From assembly GCF_001613305.1 (NCBI RefSeq), contig NZ_BDCC01000035.1, positions 62,001 to 126,000 of the forward strand: a stretch of DNA of 64,000 nt, given 5' to 3'. Shown one piece after another: positions 17,790 through 26,403 of the stretch. The notes under the pieces were generated by a model that did not search any database, was not told the DNA's origin, and was given only the letters and a program-made list of their open reading frames with translations. The first letter of the stretch is position 1, and each line of letters begins with the position of its first letter. Source of the stretch: Nocardia vaccinii NBRC 15922 (GTDB taxonomy: Bacteria > Actinomycetota > Actinomycetes > Mycobacteriales > Mycobacteriaceae). The translations under genes were made by a program, and so were the position numbers.

Positions 17790-19277
17790 TCAGTTCGAGG
17801 CCGCCGCCGAGGTCGGGGAGACCAGCGTCTTGGCCGGGTCGGAGTCCGGTGCGACGCCGTCGTGGGCGACCATCGCGTCCTGCCGGGACAGGGCCGGGCC
17901 GGAAGCCAGCAGGCCGACGATCGGCCACGGCGCGGGCTCGTACTTGGTTTTGGCGGAATCCATTCCGAGTGCCTTCTCGGCGTCGGCGTCCTTCAGGCCG
18001 TAGCGAACGCCGGTGTCGGAGATGAAGAATACGGCGTCCTTGCGCTGGCTGTCCGGCTCGATTCCGGTGGTCTGCACCAGGATTCCCGTACCCGGGGTGG
18101 CATAGAACTGGTCGGCCTTGTCACTGCCCGAGCTGTCGGCCTGGGCCAGGCGGACCGGCTTGGATCTATCTGGGATGGGTAGCGCATGGCCGGTTATCAC
18201 GGACAATTCGGCGTGCTTACTTCCGTCGGAGTTGTCCGCGGAACTCAGCGGCTTCCAGGACATGCACTCGACCGGTTGGTCCTTCGAGTCGATGACCGTG
18301 GGAGCAGTGTCCGGATAGTCCTGCACCGGAAGGCTGTTGACAATATTCGTGCGAGAGTAGTCGGACGGTTGCAGCTCGTCGTTGCCCGATGTGGAATTCC
18401 AGTGACGGATGATGTCGGCGGTCAGTGACGATATCTTCTGGATGCCGTTGCTCAGCGCGACGAAATACTCATTACCGGTGGTGAGCTTCATGACGTCGCC
18501 GTTACGGTGACCGTCCAGGGCCGATGGACCTCCCGGATCGGTAATGTTCGGAACCTCGATCGGCAGTACCTCCGGAATGGAGTTGAGCAGCCCTTGGCTG
18601 ATCGGACGCGGCGTGACCCCGGTGATCTGCAGTGCGTCAGTGACCGGACGGGAGTTCATGTTGATCCGGGCACGCTTATTGTCGTAAACGAGATAAGTAG
18701 CGTCCTTGCCCTGCACCAGCAGCGCGCTGTTCTTGGGCAGACCAGAGCCCTTGTCACCCAACGTCAGACCACCCGCCACCGCAGTGGTGGTCAGGGTGTT
18801 GCTTCCGTCGGTCTTGAGCTCATCGCAGACCGTCCACTGCCGGCCTTTACCGCTGTTGTCGAAGGTGAGCAGCGAGGGCGCACCGGGGATGCCGATCAAG
18901 GCGCCCATCGGCATGCTGGACAGCTGCGATTCCTTCACACTGGCCGGGCTGGAGGCATCGCCGACGGCGAGGCGCGCGGAGGCCAGATTCAGTGCGGGAT
19001 GGACGGTTCCGTCGATCACCGCGTAGATCTGACCGGATTCCTTGCCCATCAGAATCTTGCTGTTTCCGATCGAGCCCTGCGGTTTGAGCAACGCGAGGAC
19101 CGCACAACCGGCGAGCGCCACTACGCCGAGAATGAGTCCGACGGTGTAGGCGCGCGACTGAGAGCGCATGGGGTCGTGCAACATTCGCACATCCCGGCGC
19201 ACCAGGGCGTGCTCCATGCGGCGTACGAGGAAGCGATACCCGCTTACCTGCCACCGAGTTGTGGGTCTTGAAGGCAT
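17790..19277 (-). CDS. eccB: EccB, ESX-4-type membrane/periplasmic component
   Basis: A 495-residue protein with the EccB start region (PTTRWQVSGYRFLVRRMEHA), one membrane helix (about residues 46-66) and a large periplasmic domain built of repeats around a central core. The conserved EccB segment ALVRRDVRMLHDPMRSQSR is present. Two Cys (in TVCDELK and ECMSWKP) may form the usual disulfide. EccB stabilises the complex in the periplasm. It is divergent from eccE across 111 bases; in M. tuberculosis ESX-4 the eccE gene is absent, so this locus is of the fuller kind seen in Nocardia and M. abscessus. Confidence 0.95.
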   Translation of the reverse strand: MPSRPTTRWQVSGYRFLVRRMEHALVRRDVRMLHDPMRSQSRAYTVGLILGVVALAGCAVLALLKPQGSIGNSKILMGKESGQIYAVIDGTVHPALNLASARLAVGDASSPASVKESQLSSMPMGALIGIPGAPSLLTFDNSGKGRQWTVCDELKTDGSNTLTTTAVAGGLTLGDKGSGLPKNSALLVQGKDATYLVYDNKRARINMNSRPVTDALQITGVTPRPISQGLLNSIPEVLPIEVPNITDPGGPSALDGHRNGDVMKLTTGNEYFVALSNGIQKISSLTADIIRHWNSTSGNDELQPSDYSRTNIVNSLPVQDYPDTAPTVIDSKDQPVECMSWKPLSSADNSDGSKHAELSVITGHALPIPDRSKPVRLAQADSSGSDKADQFYATPGTGILVQTTGIEPDSQRKDAVFFISDTGVRYGLKDADAEKALGMDSAKTKYEPAPWPIVGLLASGPALSRQDAMVAHDGVAPDSDPAKTLVSPTSAAASN

Positions 19278-19388
19278 GAGTCCTCCCCCGAACAGTGCTC
19301 GCGTTCGTGGAACACAGTACAGTTCACGGGGACTTCAGTTCAGCTCGGCCATCGAATCTGGCCGACACCGGGTACATGGGGGACCACG

Positions 19389-21050
19389 ATGGCCGAACCC
19401 AGCGGGGCGAACAGGCGCCCGCTTCTCGGGCGGATCACGCTGTCGAATCTGCTCGCCGCACAGTTGCTCGGCCTCGTGGTCGCGCTGGTGGTATTGGCCG
19501 TGCGCCTGCCGGGTTGGTACGCGCTGGGCGCGGCGATCGTGGCTGGTCTGCTGCTGCTGATCCCGTTCGGCAAGCGCACCATCGCCTCCTGGATCGCCAC
19601 GATCTGGCGCTTCTCGACCCAACGTGAGTACGAGATCGGCGACACCATCGATTTCCGTGGTCCGGACGGCCGATCGCTCGGGTTGTTCTGGGAGGGCAGC
19701 CGGGTGGTGGCGGTGGTCGAGGTGCTGCCCCCGCGCGGCGGGCTGACCCGGATCGACCGCAGTACCGTGCACGCCTCGCACCTGCTGCCGATGCCCGAAC
19801 TGGCGCAATGCCTGAACCAGCACGACATCCTGCTCAGCGGTATCGACATCATCAGCCACGGCCACCGCAGCCGCTCGGGCACCCCGGCCGGGCCGATCTA
19901 CGAATCGCTGCTGGGCCCGCTGCCCGCGACCGCGCACCGCACGGTGTGGCTCGCCATCAGCTTCGATGCCCTGGCCTGCCCGGATGCCGCGGACCGGCGC
20001 GGCGGCGGCACCGAGGGCGCGTGCCGCGCGGTCACCGTGGCCACCCAGCGAATCGTGCGCGCGCTCGAGGATGCGGACTGCTATTCGCGCGTGCTCACCG
20101 CACCGGAGATCCGGCAGGCGGTTCTGCAGATCAGCACCGGAATCGATCCGCGCACCCTGACCCACCGGTGGCGGTACGCCGAACTCGGCAACGGCGTGAA
20201 CATCGGCGCCGCGGTCGATCCCAAACGCCTGGGCTCGGATCTGCTCGCCCAACTGTGGGTGCCGCCCTCGCGCGGCACCACCGTCGCGGTGCGGCTGCGA
20301 CCGGGTAGTTCGGCCGAGACGGTCAACATCGGCGCGGCCTGGCGGCTGACCGCCCGCGAGATGCCCGAGCAGATCAAGCGCAAGGGCATGGTCTCGATGA
20401 GCGGACGGCATCGGCAGAATCTGTTGGCGCACTTCCCGATCGGGATTCCGGACGTCGACGATACGGTGCCGGTCGCGGAGTTCCCGATCGACGTGATCGA
20501 CGCGCTGCATCTGCCCTCCTCCGGCTGCGGTCAGCTGATCGGTTCCGACGCCGAGGGCAACGGTGTCGCGATTCGCCTTGTCGGACAAGGTATTTCGACG
20601 GTATACGTGGCCGGCGAACTGTATCTGGCGCAGCAGTTGGTGTTCCGCGCGCTGGCGGTCGGCGAGCGCATCCTGGTCCGCACCGACCGGCCGGGCGCGT
20701 GGGAGCAGTTGGTCAGCACCATCGGCAATCCGGAACGGCTCACCATCGCGGTGGAGACCCACCAGAGCGATGCGTCGTTCACCGCCGCGGTCGTGGACGG
20801 GGTCCTGGCCCCCGCACCGCACGCCGGTGTCACCACCATCTACGTGACGGGCGATCCGATGGGCTGGCCCGCAACCAAACCCGATCTGCAGATCCACCAG
20901 CCCGGCGCGATCGGCAATCACGTCATCCTGCGCACCGGTACCACCCAGGTCGATCTGAGCCTGGTCTCCATTCCGCGCGAGTCCACCTATATCGGCTCGC
21001 CCCGCGGTCAGCAGCAGCAACAGCAGCGCCGGGCGATGGCCCACGGCTAG
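19389..21050 (+). CDS. eccE: EccE, ESX-4-type membrane complex component
   Basis: A 553-residue protein with two adjacent N-terminal membrane helices (about residues 17-62) and a cytoplasmic domain typical of EccE (YEIGDTIDFRGPDGRSLGLFW). EccE borders the ESX membrane complex and stabilises it. The C terminus ends in a Gln-rich run after the last strand. It starts at ATG 19389, 111 bases from the divergent eccB gene, and converges on an SDR gene with 8 bases between the stops. Function is assigned by family and by the neighbouring eccB, mycP, eccD and eccC. Confidence 0.9.
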   Translation: MAEPSGANRRPLLGRITLSNLLAAQLLGLVVALVVLAVRLPGWYALGAAIVAGLLLLIPFGKRTIASWIATIWRFSTQREYEIGDTIDFRGPDGRSLGLFWEGSRVVAVVEVLPPRGGLTRIDRSTVHASHLLPMPELAQCLNQHDILLSGIDIISHGHRSRSGTPAGPIYESLLGPLPATAHRTVWLAISFDALACPDAADRRGGGTEGACRAVTVATQRIVRALEDADCYSRVLTAPEIRQAVLQISTGIDPRTLTHRWRYAELGNGVNIGAAVDPKRLGSDLLAQLWVPPSRGTTVAVRLRPGSSAETVNIGAAWRLTAREMPEQIKRKGMVSMSGRHRQNLLAHFPIGIPDVDDTVPVAEFPIDVIDALHLPSSGCGQLIGSDAEGNGVAIRLVGQGISTVYVAGELYLAQQLVFRALAVGERILVRTDRPGAWEQLVSTIGNPERLTIAVETHQSDASFTAAVVDGVLAPAPHAGVTTIYVTGDPMGWPATKPDLQIHQPGAIGNHVILRTGTTQVDLSLVSIPRESTYIGSPRGQQQQQQRRAMAHG

Positions 21051-21058
21051 CGGGCCGC

Positions 21059-21799
21059 TCAGCCCTGTCGGGTGGGCCGGATGGTGATATCGCCGATTTC
21101 CACGTCGTCGGGCTGTTCGATCGCGAAGGCGATGGCGCGCGCCACGGCGCCGGGACTGATGCCCAATGTCGCCATCGCCTGCTGCGCCTGCTCACGCTGA
21201 CCGGGATCGTCGATGTGGTCCACGAGTTCGGTGCGGACGAACCCGGGCGAGACCGAAGTCGTGCGCACGACGCCGTCGGTGGATTCCTGACGCAGCGCCT
21301 CCAGCAGCGTGCGCACGGCGTTCTTGGTTCCCGCGTAGACCGCCTGGGTCGGCACGATCTTGAGTCCGGACGTCGAAATGGTGGTGACGAAGTGGCCGCG
21401 GCCCTGATCGCGGAACACCGGCAGCGCGGCGGCGATTCCGTGCAGCACACCGCGCACATTGACGTCGATCATGGCGTCCCAGTCGTCGAGGTCCAGCGCC
21501 CGCACGGGCGCGATCCGGGCGACGCCCGCATTGCTCACCAGCACGTCCAGGCGACCGAAGCGGTTCACCGCCGATGTCACCAGAGCCTCGAGATCGGCTC
21601 GCCGCGTGACGTCGACCGCCACCATCTCCGCGCGCCCGCCCGCGGCCCGGATGCGCGTCACCAACTCCTCGAGCCGGTCGGTCCGCCGCGCGCCGAGTAC
21701 CACGGCCGCCCCGCGCGAGGCCAGCTCCGTCGCGGTCGCCGCACCGATACCGCTACTGGCTCCGGTGATGGCCACCACCTTGCCGTCCAGTCCACTCAT
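21059..21799 (-). CDS. Short-chain dehydrogenase/reductase
   Basis: A 246-residue classical SDR with the NAD(P) motif TGASSGIG, the NAG motif (LVSNAGVA), the catalytic Ser in TTISTSGLK, and YAGTK as the YxxxK dyad. Arg residues after beta-strand 2 (GARRTDR) favour NADP(H). This subgroup is common in actinobacteria as oxidoreductases of unknown substrate. It is a single minus-strand gene converging on eccE and not obviously linked to secretion. Confidence 0.85.
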   Translation of the reverse strand: MSGLDGKVVAITGASSGIGAATATELASRGAAVVLGARRTDRLEELVTRIRAAGGRAEMVAVDVTRRADLEALVTSAVNRFGRLDVLVSNAGVARIAPVRALDLDDWDAMIDVNVRGVLHGIAAALPVFRDQGRGHFVTTISTSGLKIVPTQAVYAGTKNAVRTLLEALRQESTDGVVRTTSVSPGFVRTELVDHIDDPGQREQAQQAMATLGISPGAVARAIAFAIEQPDDVEIGDITIRPTRQG

Positions 21800-21917
21800 C
21801 GAGATACCTCCGAGAATCGTTCGATCACGAAACGACCGTACCGGACAATTGTCCGTTTAGCTGAGTCGCGAGCGCCCGCAGAGCACCCGAATCACGCCCG
21901 ATCCCAGGTACGAAGGA

Positions 21918-22478
21918 TCAGCCGGGATACGGGTCGGCGCCGCGCGCCTCCCGCAAATGCCCTGCCCACCAAGCGAGCTGGCGCAGCAGCCGGTGTGCCG
22001 CGTCGACCGCCGCGCCGTCGCGGGTCTCACCGTCGGCATCGAAGGCGCGCTTGGCCTGATGGAAGCTGACCGATTCGCGGATCGAGACCATATGCACCTC
22101 GGCCACCACCTGACGCAATTGTTCGATGGCCCGCAGACCGCCCGAGAGCCCGCCGTAACCGACGAACCCGATCGGCTTGGCACGCCATTCGCGTTTGGCG
22201 GTGTCCAGGGCGGTCTTGAGCGCGGCCGGATAGCCGTGGTTGTATTCCGAGGTAATCACGACGAAAGCATCGGCGGCGGAGAGCCGTTCGCGATACGCGT
22301 CGACCTCGGGCGACTCGGTGAGATCCACCGGCAACGGGGTGTGCAGCAGATCTATGACACCGACGTCGAACCGGTCGTCGGCTCGCACGATCCGTAGAAA
22401 CCAGTCGGCGACGACCGGCGCGAACCGCCCCGGCCGCACACTGGCGACGATCACCTCGAGCCGCAGCGGAGTATCCAT
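21918..22478 (-). CDS. NADPH-dependent FMN reductase
   Basis: A 186-residue flavodoxin-fold reductase. The phosphate-binding loop is SVRPGRFAPVVADW and the second flavin loop is TSEYNHGYPAALKTALD, followed by FVGYGGLSGG. Such enzymes reduce FMN or quinones with NADPH in the cytoplasm. ATG 22478 is chosen because it fits the usual family N terminus; the frame stays open further upstream without similarity. It is separated from the SDR gene by about 118 bases on the same strand, so co-transcription is uncertain. Confidence 0.85.
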   Translation of the reverse strand: MDTPLRLEVIVASVRPGRFAPVVADWFLRIVRADDRFDVGVIDLLHTPLPVDLTESPEVDAYRERLSAADAFVVITSEYNHGYPAALKTALDTAKREWRAKPIGFVGYGGLSGGLRAIEQLRQVVAEVHMVSIRESVSFHQAKRAFDADGETRDGAAVDAAHRLLRQLAWWAGHLREARGADPYPG

Positions 22479-22851
22479 GTCAGCGAGCCTAACCGCACCC
22501 ACCGCGCGATCCCGGCGTGCGAACCATCGCGGTGACGCATCCGGCCCACGTCCGGACCGGACACTACGAACAATAGGACGATCGCACCCGGTACCGCTGA
22601 ACACGCACCTCGACGGGTTACTGCTGACCCGAGCACCTTCCGAACACGGTGGTCCAGCTCAGCGAAACCGCGGGTGATTTGAACGAGACCGACACCAGGG
22701 TCGATTCTGTACCGGACGAAGCAGAGCTCGGTATTCATCAGCACCGCGAACCTCGAAGACACCTGAGTTCCGCCCACCCTGAACAACGCCCACCCCAAGG
22801 TCGGGGCCCGCCCCGGTCCTGGACTGGGAGCGAAGGAGGGAAGGACCGGGG
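22479..22851. other. Intergenic region with long hairpin
   Basis: This 373-base divergent gap contains a two-part inverted repeat: CGGGGCCC (22802-22809) pairs with 22858-22865, and CCCCGGTCCT (22811-22820) pairs perfectly with 22842-22851. A 68-codon open frame (22649-22855, GTG start) crosses it but lacks a ribosome binding site and is low-complexity at its end; I do not call it a gene. The hairpin could attenuate the gene downstream. Confidence 0.45.
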
Positions 22852-22865
22852 TTGATAGGGCCCCG
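22802..22865. repeat. Extended inverted repeat upstream of Rv3651-like gene
   Basis: The stem has an inner perfect 10-base arm pair (22811-22820 / 22842-22851) around a 21-base loop that carries AAGGAGGG, and an outer 8-base pair (22802-22809 / 22858-22865) with a small bulge. If the RNA folds, the Shine-Dalgarno-like sequence lies in the loop. The following GGAGCGAAGCGGAG is similar to elements elsewhere in the window, so it may be a dispersed repeat. Confidence 0.5.
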
Positions 22866-23877
22866 GCCCGCCGGAGCGAAGCGGAGGCCAAAAGATACGG
22901 AGGCAGAAATTACAGCATGGCTGCTCGTCGAGACGCTCGGCGCGCCCGGGACCTGGTCCCTGGTCGCCGTGGGCACCGCGCCGCGAAAGTGGAAGTCGTT
23001 GGTGCGCGCGGTCCCCGGCCCGGCGCTCCCGGTGATCGCCGCGGCTCACGCGAGCGGTGAGCCGGTCGAGCGGATCCTGCCCAAGTCCCGGCACGCCTGG
23101 TCGCAGCAGCGCGTGCGAGCCGTTCCCGTTGTCGGACCGGATGATCGCGGGTACGCCGTGCACATCCGGGTGGGCGAGGGCGATACCGCGCCGACACCGG
23201 CCGCGCCGTATCTGTACACGAACGACGATCGGCGGCTCGAGGTCGTCTCCGCCGGCCTCGGGCCGGATTTCGATCGCGGCCGGTCGGTGTGGACCGGGGC
23301 CGAAACCTACGAGCATGTCGAACGTTTCGACGATGCACTCGACTGGGTGGCGACCATGGCGCAGTCGGAGCCCGGCGCGCGCTGGCTGGGTGAGATGACC
23401 GTCCGCACCCCCGGGGGCCTGCGCACCCTGATGACCGCGGCCCGCAGCGACGATGCGAATCCGGGCCGCTGGCGAGGACTGCTCGTCGACATCACCGACA
23501 GCGTTCCGCCGCAACCCAAATCGTTCGAGGCCGCGACGGTGGACACGCTCATCAACGCCAATCCGGGCCTGTATCTGGCGGTCGTGGACACCGAGCAGGT
23601 GCGCGTGCTGCGCTGGATCAGCGGACCGATACCCGGCTTGCTCTGGTCCGGTGACGTCGAGGAGCGCACCCTGCCCCATCCGGACGACCTCGACCGAATC
23701 CGCGAGGCCCGCAAGGACGTTCGAGCGGGCAAACTCAACCGGACGCTGTCCGGACTTCGCCTGGCCGGCACGGACGGCGGCTGGCTACGGGTCGACGCGG
23801 AGATCAGTCCCCTGCCGCACGGCGCCCCCGAGGACGGCCCGCCGCGTTTCGCCCTGGTCCGCTTCGAGGTGTACTGA
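22852..23877 (+). CDS. Rv3651-like tandem PAS-fold protein
   Basis: The protein resembles the mycobacterial Rv3651 family: it opens with WLLVETLG, has a middle domain, and ends in a PAS-like fold (NPGLYLAVVDTEQVRVLRW, then LPHPDDLDRI). Such proteins are cytoplasmic and presumed to be sensory, with no known ligand. From TTG 22852 it is 341 residues, but the first 19 or so residues look unlike the family. ATT 22909 would give ITAWLLVETLG, exactly where the family begins, and it has GGAGG at 22899-22903 five bases upstream. The start is therefore unsettled. The gene converges on the epimerase gene with only 9 bases between stops. Confidence 0.75.
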   Translation: MIGPRPAGAKRRPKDTEAEITAWLLVETLGAPGTWSLVAVGTAPRKWKSLVRAVPGPALPVIAAAHASGEPVERILPKSRHAWSQQRVRAVPVVGPDDRGYAVHIRVGEGDTAPTPAAPYLYTNDDRRLEVVSAGLGPDFDRGRSVWTGAETYEHVERFDDALDWVATMAQSEPGARWLGEMTVRTPGGLRTLMTAARSDDANPGRWRGLLVDITDSVPPQPKSFEAATVDTLINANPGLYLAVVDTEQVRVLRWISGPIPGLLWSGDVEERTLPHPDDLDRIREARKDVRAGKLNRTLSGLRLAGTDGGWLRVDAEISPLPHGAPEDGPPRFALVRFEVY

Positions 23878-23886
23878 CGCTCCCGG

Positions 23887-25047
23887 TCAGGGATGCACGC
23901 GAGTCGCGGCGTACTCGGCCAACCCCTGCGCGGGAGCCACGACGGCGCTGAAATCCACTGTGCGCCGCGCGCGTTGCGGATCGGCGACGATATGCCGGGC
24001 GTCGGTGATCCGATACTGGCCGCTCACGACGGGGTCCGGCCCGCCGAGAGCCCGGGACATGATCGAGGCCACTTCCCACAATGTGATCGGATGTCCGGAC
24101 GCGATATTGAGCGGGACGAATCCGGACAGCGGACGCGCCACGACCGCGGCCGTGGCGGCCGCGATATCCCGGACGTGGACGAAATCCCGCACCTGTCCGC
24201 CATCCTCGAAGACGTACGGCGCGCGTCCGGCGGCCAGCTCCGCCCGGAATCGCGCCGCGACCCCGGAATGCGCACTCAGCGCGGCATTCTCGCGCATCGG
24301 GTTGCCGTACACGTGGTGATACCGCAGCACCGTGACGCCCGCGCCGGTGGCCGCACCCCACGCCATCGCGTAATTCTCCTGTGCCGCTTTACTCGCCGCA
24401 TAACCGGTCCGGGGCCGCAGCGGGGCGTCCTCGCCGACCGGTTCCCAGGTCAGGATCTCCCCCGAGCGCGGCGCGCGATGGTCGAACATGCCGCGGTCCA
24501 GATCGGCCCGGCGGCGCACCCCCGGAAAGAAGGGCCCGCTGCGCACTCCGCGATACCGGCCCTCTCCGTACACCGACACCGAGGAGGCGAGCACCAGCCG
24601 GCGGGTTCCGGCGCGTTCCATCGCGGCCAGCAGGACCGCGGTGCCGAAATCGTTGTGCGCGGCGAACACCGGGGCGCGCTGCACATTCGGGCCACCCGGC
24701 CGCACCGCACTCGCCGCGCCCGTGCTCGCCGCCGAACCGGTGTTCTCCCGGGGCAGTCCGGGCGGGCCCTGCACCCCCATCGACGAGCCGCTACCGCCCC
24801 CGGCCGAGGATCCGGGCGGGATCGCGGCGGCCAGGTGAACGACCACGTCGATGCCGCGCAGCAGCGAATCGAGTGCGTCCGGATCGCGGATATCCGCGCG
24901 CACGATGCCCTCGGGCGGGAGCGGATCGGGTCCGTGCACGGATTCCAGCAGCGCGTCCAGGGCGACCACCTCGTGCCCTGCGTCGGTGAGCGTGCCGCGC
25001 ACGTGCAGTCCGATGAATCCCGCCGCCCCGGTCAGCAATACCCGCAT
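23887..25047 (-). CDS. NAD-dependent epimerase/dehydratase (extended SDR)
   Basis: A 386-residue extended SDR with the NAD motif TGAAGFIG, the VVHLAAA strand, catalytic Ser in LASSVSVYG, and YAASK as YxxxK. This is the layout of nucleotide-sugar epimerases and dehydratases such as GalE or RmlB. Between VVHLAAA and NDFGTAVLL there is a Gly/Ser/Pro/Ala-rich insert (about residues 77-115), absent from typical members. The active-site Tyr and Lys remain, so activity is plausible. The sugar substrate is unknown. It is convergent with the Rv3651-like gene and leaves 87 bases to mtnP on the same strand. Confidence 0.8.
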   Translation of the reverse strand: MRVLLTGAAGFIGLHVRGTLTDAGHEVVALDALLESVHGPDPLPPEGIVRADIRDPDALDSLLRGIDVVVHLAAAIPPGSSAGGGSGSSMGVQGPPGLPRENTGSAASTGAASAVRPGGPNVQRAPVFAAHNDFGTAVLLAAMERAGTRRLVLASSVSVYGEGRYRGVRSGPFFPGVRRRADLDRGMFDHRAPRSGEILTWEPVGEDAPLRPRTGYAASKAAQENYAMAWGAATGAGVTVLRYHHVYGNPMRENAALSAHSGVAARFRAELAAGRAPYVFEDGGQVRDFVHVRDIAAATAAVVARPLSGFVPLNIASGHPITLWEVASIMSRALGGPDPVVSGQYRITDARHIVADPQRARRTVDFSAVVAPAQGLAEYAATRVHP

Positions 25048-25134
25048 GTCATCTCCATCGGTCCGCGAATCCCCCGCATGAAGATCGGTGCGACCGCCGC
25101 CGGAACCGAAGCCTGCGACGGTACACCCATGGCA

Positions 25135-25944
25135 TCAGGGTAGTTCGAAGGGCAACGCGACACCGGCATGAACACGGCAGCTCGCACAGGTGTCGGTGTC
25201 CGCGACCGCCGCGACCGCGTGTCGCACGAGTGCCTTGAACGGCACCAGATTCTGCTCGAACGCGGCGAAAACGGCAGCGGCGCTGACCCCTTCGCCCGAC
25301 TCCAGGCCGGCATCCAGATCTGTCACCAGAGCGATTGCCGCATAACACATTTCGAGCTCGCGAGCCAGGACCGCCTCCGGGAATCCGGTCATGTTGACCA
25401 GTTCCCAGCCCTGTCCGGCGAACCAGCGGCTCTCGGCGCGGGTGGAGAACCTCGGCCCCTGCACGACGACCATCGTCGCGGTCGATTTCAGCGGCAGTTC
25501 GGGAACCTCGGACCGAATTGCCGCACTGCGCAATTCATCGCAGTAGGGGTCGGCGAAGGAGATGTGGACGCCGCCGTTGTCGAAGAAGGTCTGCGGCCGC
25601 CCGGACGTGCGGTCCACCAGCTGATCGGGCACCGCGACCGTGCCCGGCCCCCAGTCCGCGCGCAGGCTGCCCACCGCGCAGGGCGCGAGGATCCGCCGTA
25701 CGCCGATCGACCGCAGCGCCCACAGATTCGCCTGATAGGGCACGGTATGCGGGGAGAATTCGTGTTTGCGTCCGTGTCGCGGGACGAATGCGACCTGCCG
25801 CCCCTCGACCTCGCCGACGGTGATCGGCGCGCTGGGCGCACCATAGGGCGTATCGACCTCGAGGCTCAGCGCATCGTCGCCGAAGAAATCGTAGAAGCCG
25901 CTGCCGCCGATGATGGCCAGCGCGGGCCGGGGAACCGAACTCAT
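25135..25944 (-). CDS. mtnP: S-methyl-5'-thioadenosine phosphorylase
   Basis: A 269-residue purine nucleoside phosphorylase-fold enzyme with the phosphate-binding start IIGGSGFYDF, RHGRKHEFSPHTVPYQAN, and ELVNMTGFPEAVLARE, which holds the purine and ribose contacts of MTA phosphorylases. The enzyme splits 5'-methylthioadenosine into adenine and methylthioribose-1-phosphate in methionine salvage. ATG 25944 gives the standard length; the frame extends upstream but that part overlaps csoR. It is divergent from csoR with the CsoR operator in between. Some related enzymes prefer inosine or guanosine analogues, so specificity is not absolute. Confidence 0.88.
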   Translation of the reverse strand: MSSVPRPALAIIGGSGFYDFFGDDALSLEVDTPYGAPSAPITVGEVEGRQVAFVPRHGRKHEFSPHTVPYQANLWALRSIGVRRILAPCAVGSLRADWGPGTVAVPDQLVDRTSGRPQTFFDNGGVHISFADPYCDELRSAAIRSEVPELPLKSTATMVVVQGPRFSTRAESRWFAGQGWELVNMTGFPEAVLARELEMCYAAIALVTDLDAGLESGEGVSAAAVFAAFEQNLVPFKALVRHAVAAVADTDTCASCRVHAGVALPFELP

Positions 25945-26010
25945 CCGCCGATTCTCGCGCACCCGCATGCCGAGGCCGGAAACCGGGGCGCGACCGCTCT
26001 CACCAGCATG

Positions 26011-26025
26011 TACCCTGGTGGGGTA
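26011..26025. promoter_or_regulatory. Probable CsoR operator
   Basis: TACCC-TGGTG-GGGTA is a perfect 5+5 inverted repeat, 42 bases before the csoR start codon. It fits the TACCC...GGGTA core reported for CsoR operators (pseudo-palindromes of G/C tracts). This implies autoregulation by copper; nearby mtnP could be read over by the same site. Binding is inferred from match and position. Confidence 0.65.
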
Positions 26026-26067
26026 TCGCACGGCAGGCTCGACGGGCTGGGAGAAGAGGAAGATCCG

Positions 26068-26403
26068 GTGACCGAGGACGACATCACCACGGCGGAGACG
26101 GCGCCGGGTCACGAGCACGCCGGACACGGGTACATCACCGCGAAGGACGATTACCTCAAGCGCCTGCGCCGCATCGAGGGCCAGGCCCGCGGCCTGCAGC
26201 GCATGGTCGAGGAGGAGAAGTACTGCATCGATATCCTCACCCAGGTCTCGGCCATGACCAAGGCCCTGCAGGCGGTGGCGATGGGCCTGCTCGAGGATCA
26301 CATCAGCCACTGCGTCGTCGACGCTGCCGTCCGCGGCGGACCCGAGGCCGAGGAGAAGATCAAAGAGGCCACCGACGCCATCGCCCGGCTCGTCCGTTCC
26401 TGA
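26068..26403 (+). CDS. csoR: CsoR-type copper-sensing repressor
   Basis: A 111-residue protein of the DUF156/CsoR family. The Cys-His-Cys copper site is visible: Cys in EEKYCIDIL, and HISHC carrying His and Cys four residues apart. The DNA-binding Arg/Lys face KRLRRIEGQARGLQRM is conserved. The N-terminal 25 residues are acidic and His-rich (GHEHAGHG), which may help bind metal. Apo-CsoR represses; Cu(I) releases it. Start is GTG 26068 with AGAGGA 7 bases upstream. No copper ATPase or metallochaperone gene is adjacent, so it acts on itself and on distant targets. Related sensors for nickel or formaldehyde have different ligands; the C-H-C pattern favours copper. Confidence 0.88.
   Translation: MTEDDITTAETAPGHEHAGHGYITAKDDYLKRLRRIEGQARGLQRMVEEEKYCIDILTQVSAMTKALQAVAMGLLEDHISHCVVDAAVRGGPEAEEKIKEATDAIARLVRS

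Noticed and set aside
22649..22855. 68-codon frame before the Rv3651-like gene, ending TTGA over its possible TTG start
   Set aside because: No ribosome binding site, and its second half lies in the hairpin; the coupling-like overlap is probably chance.
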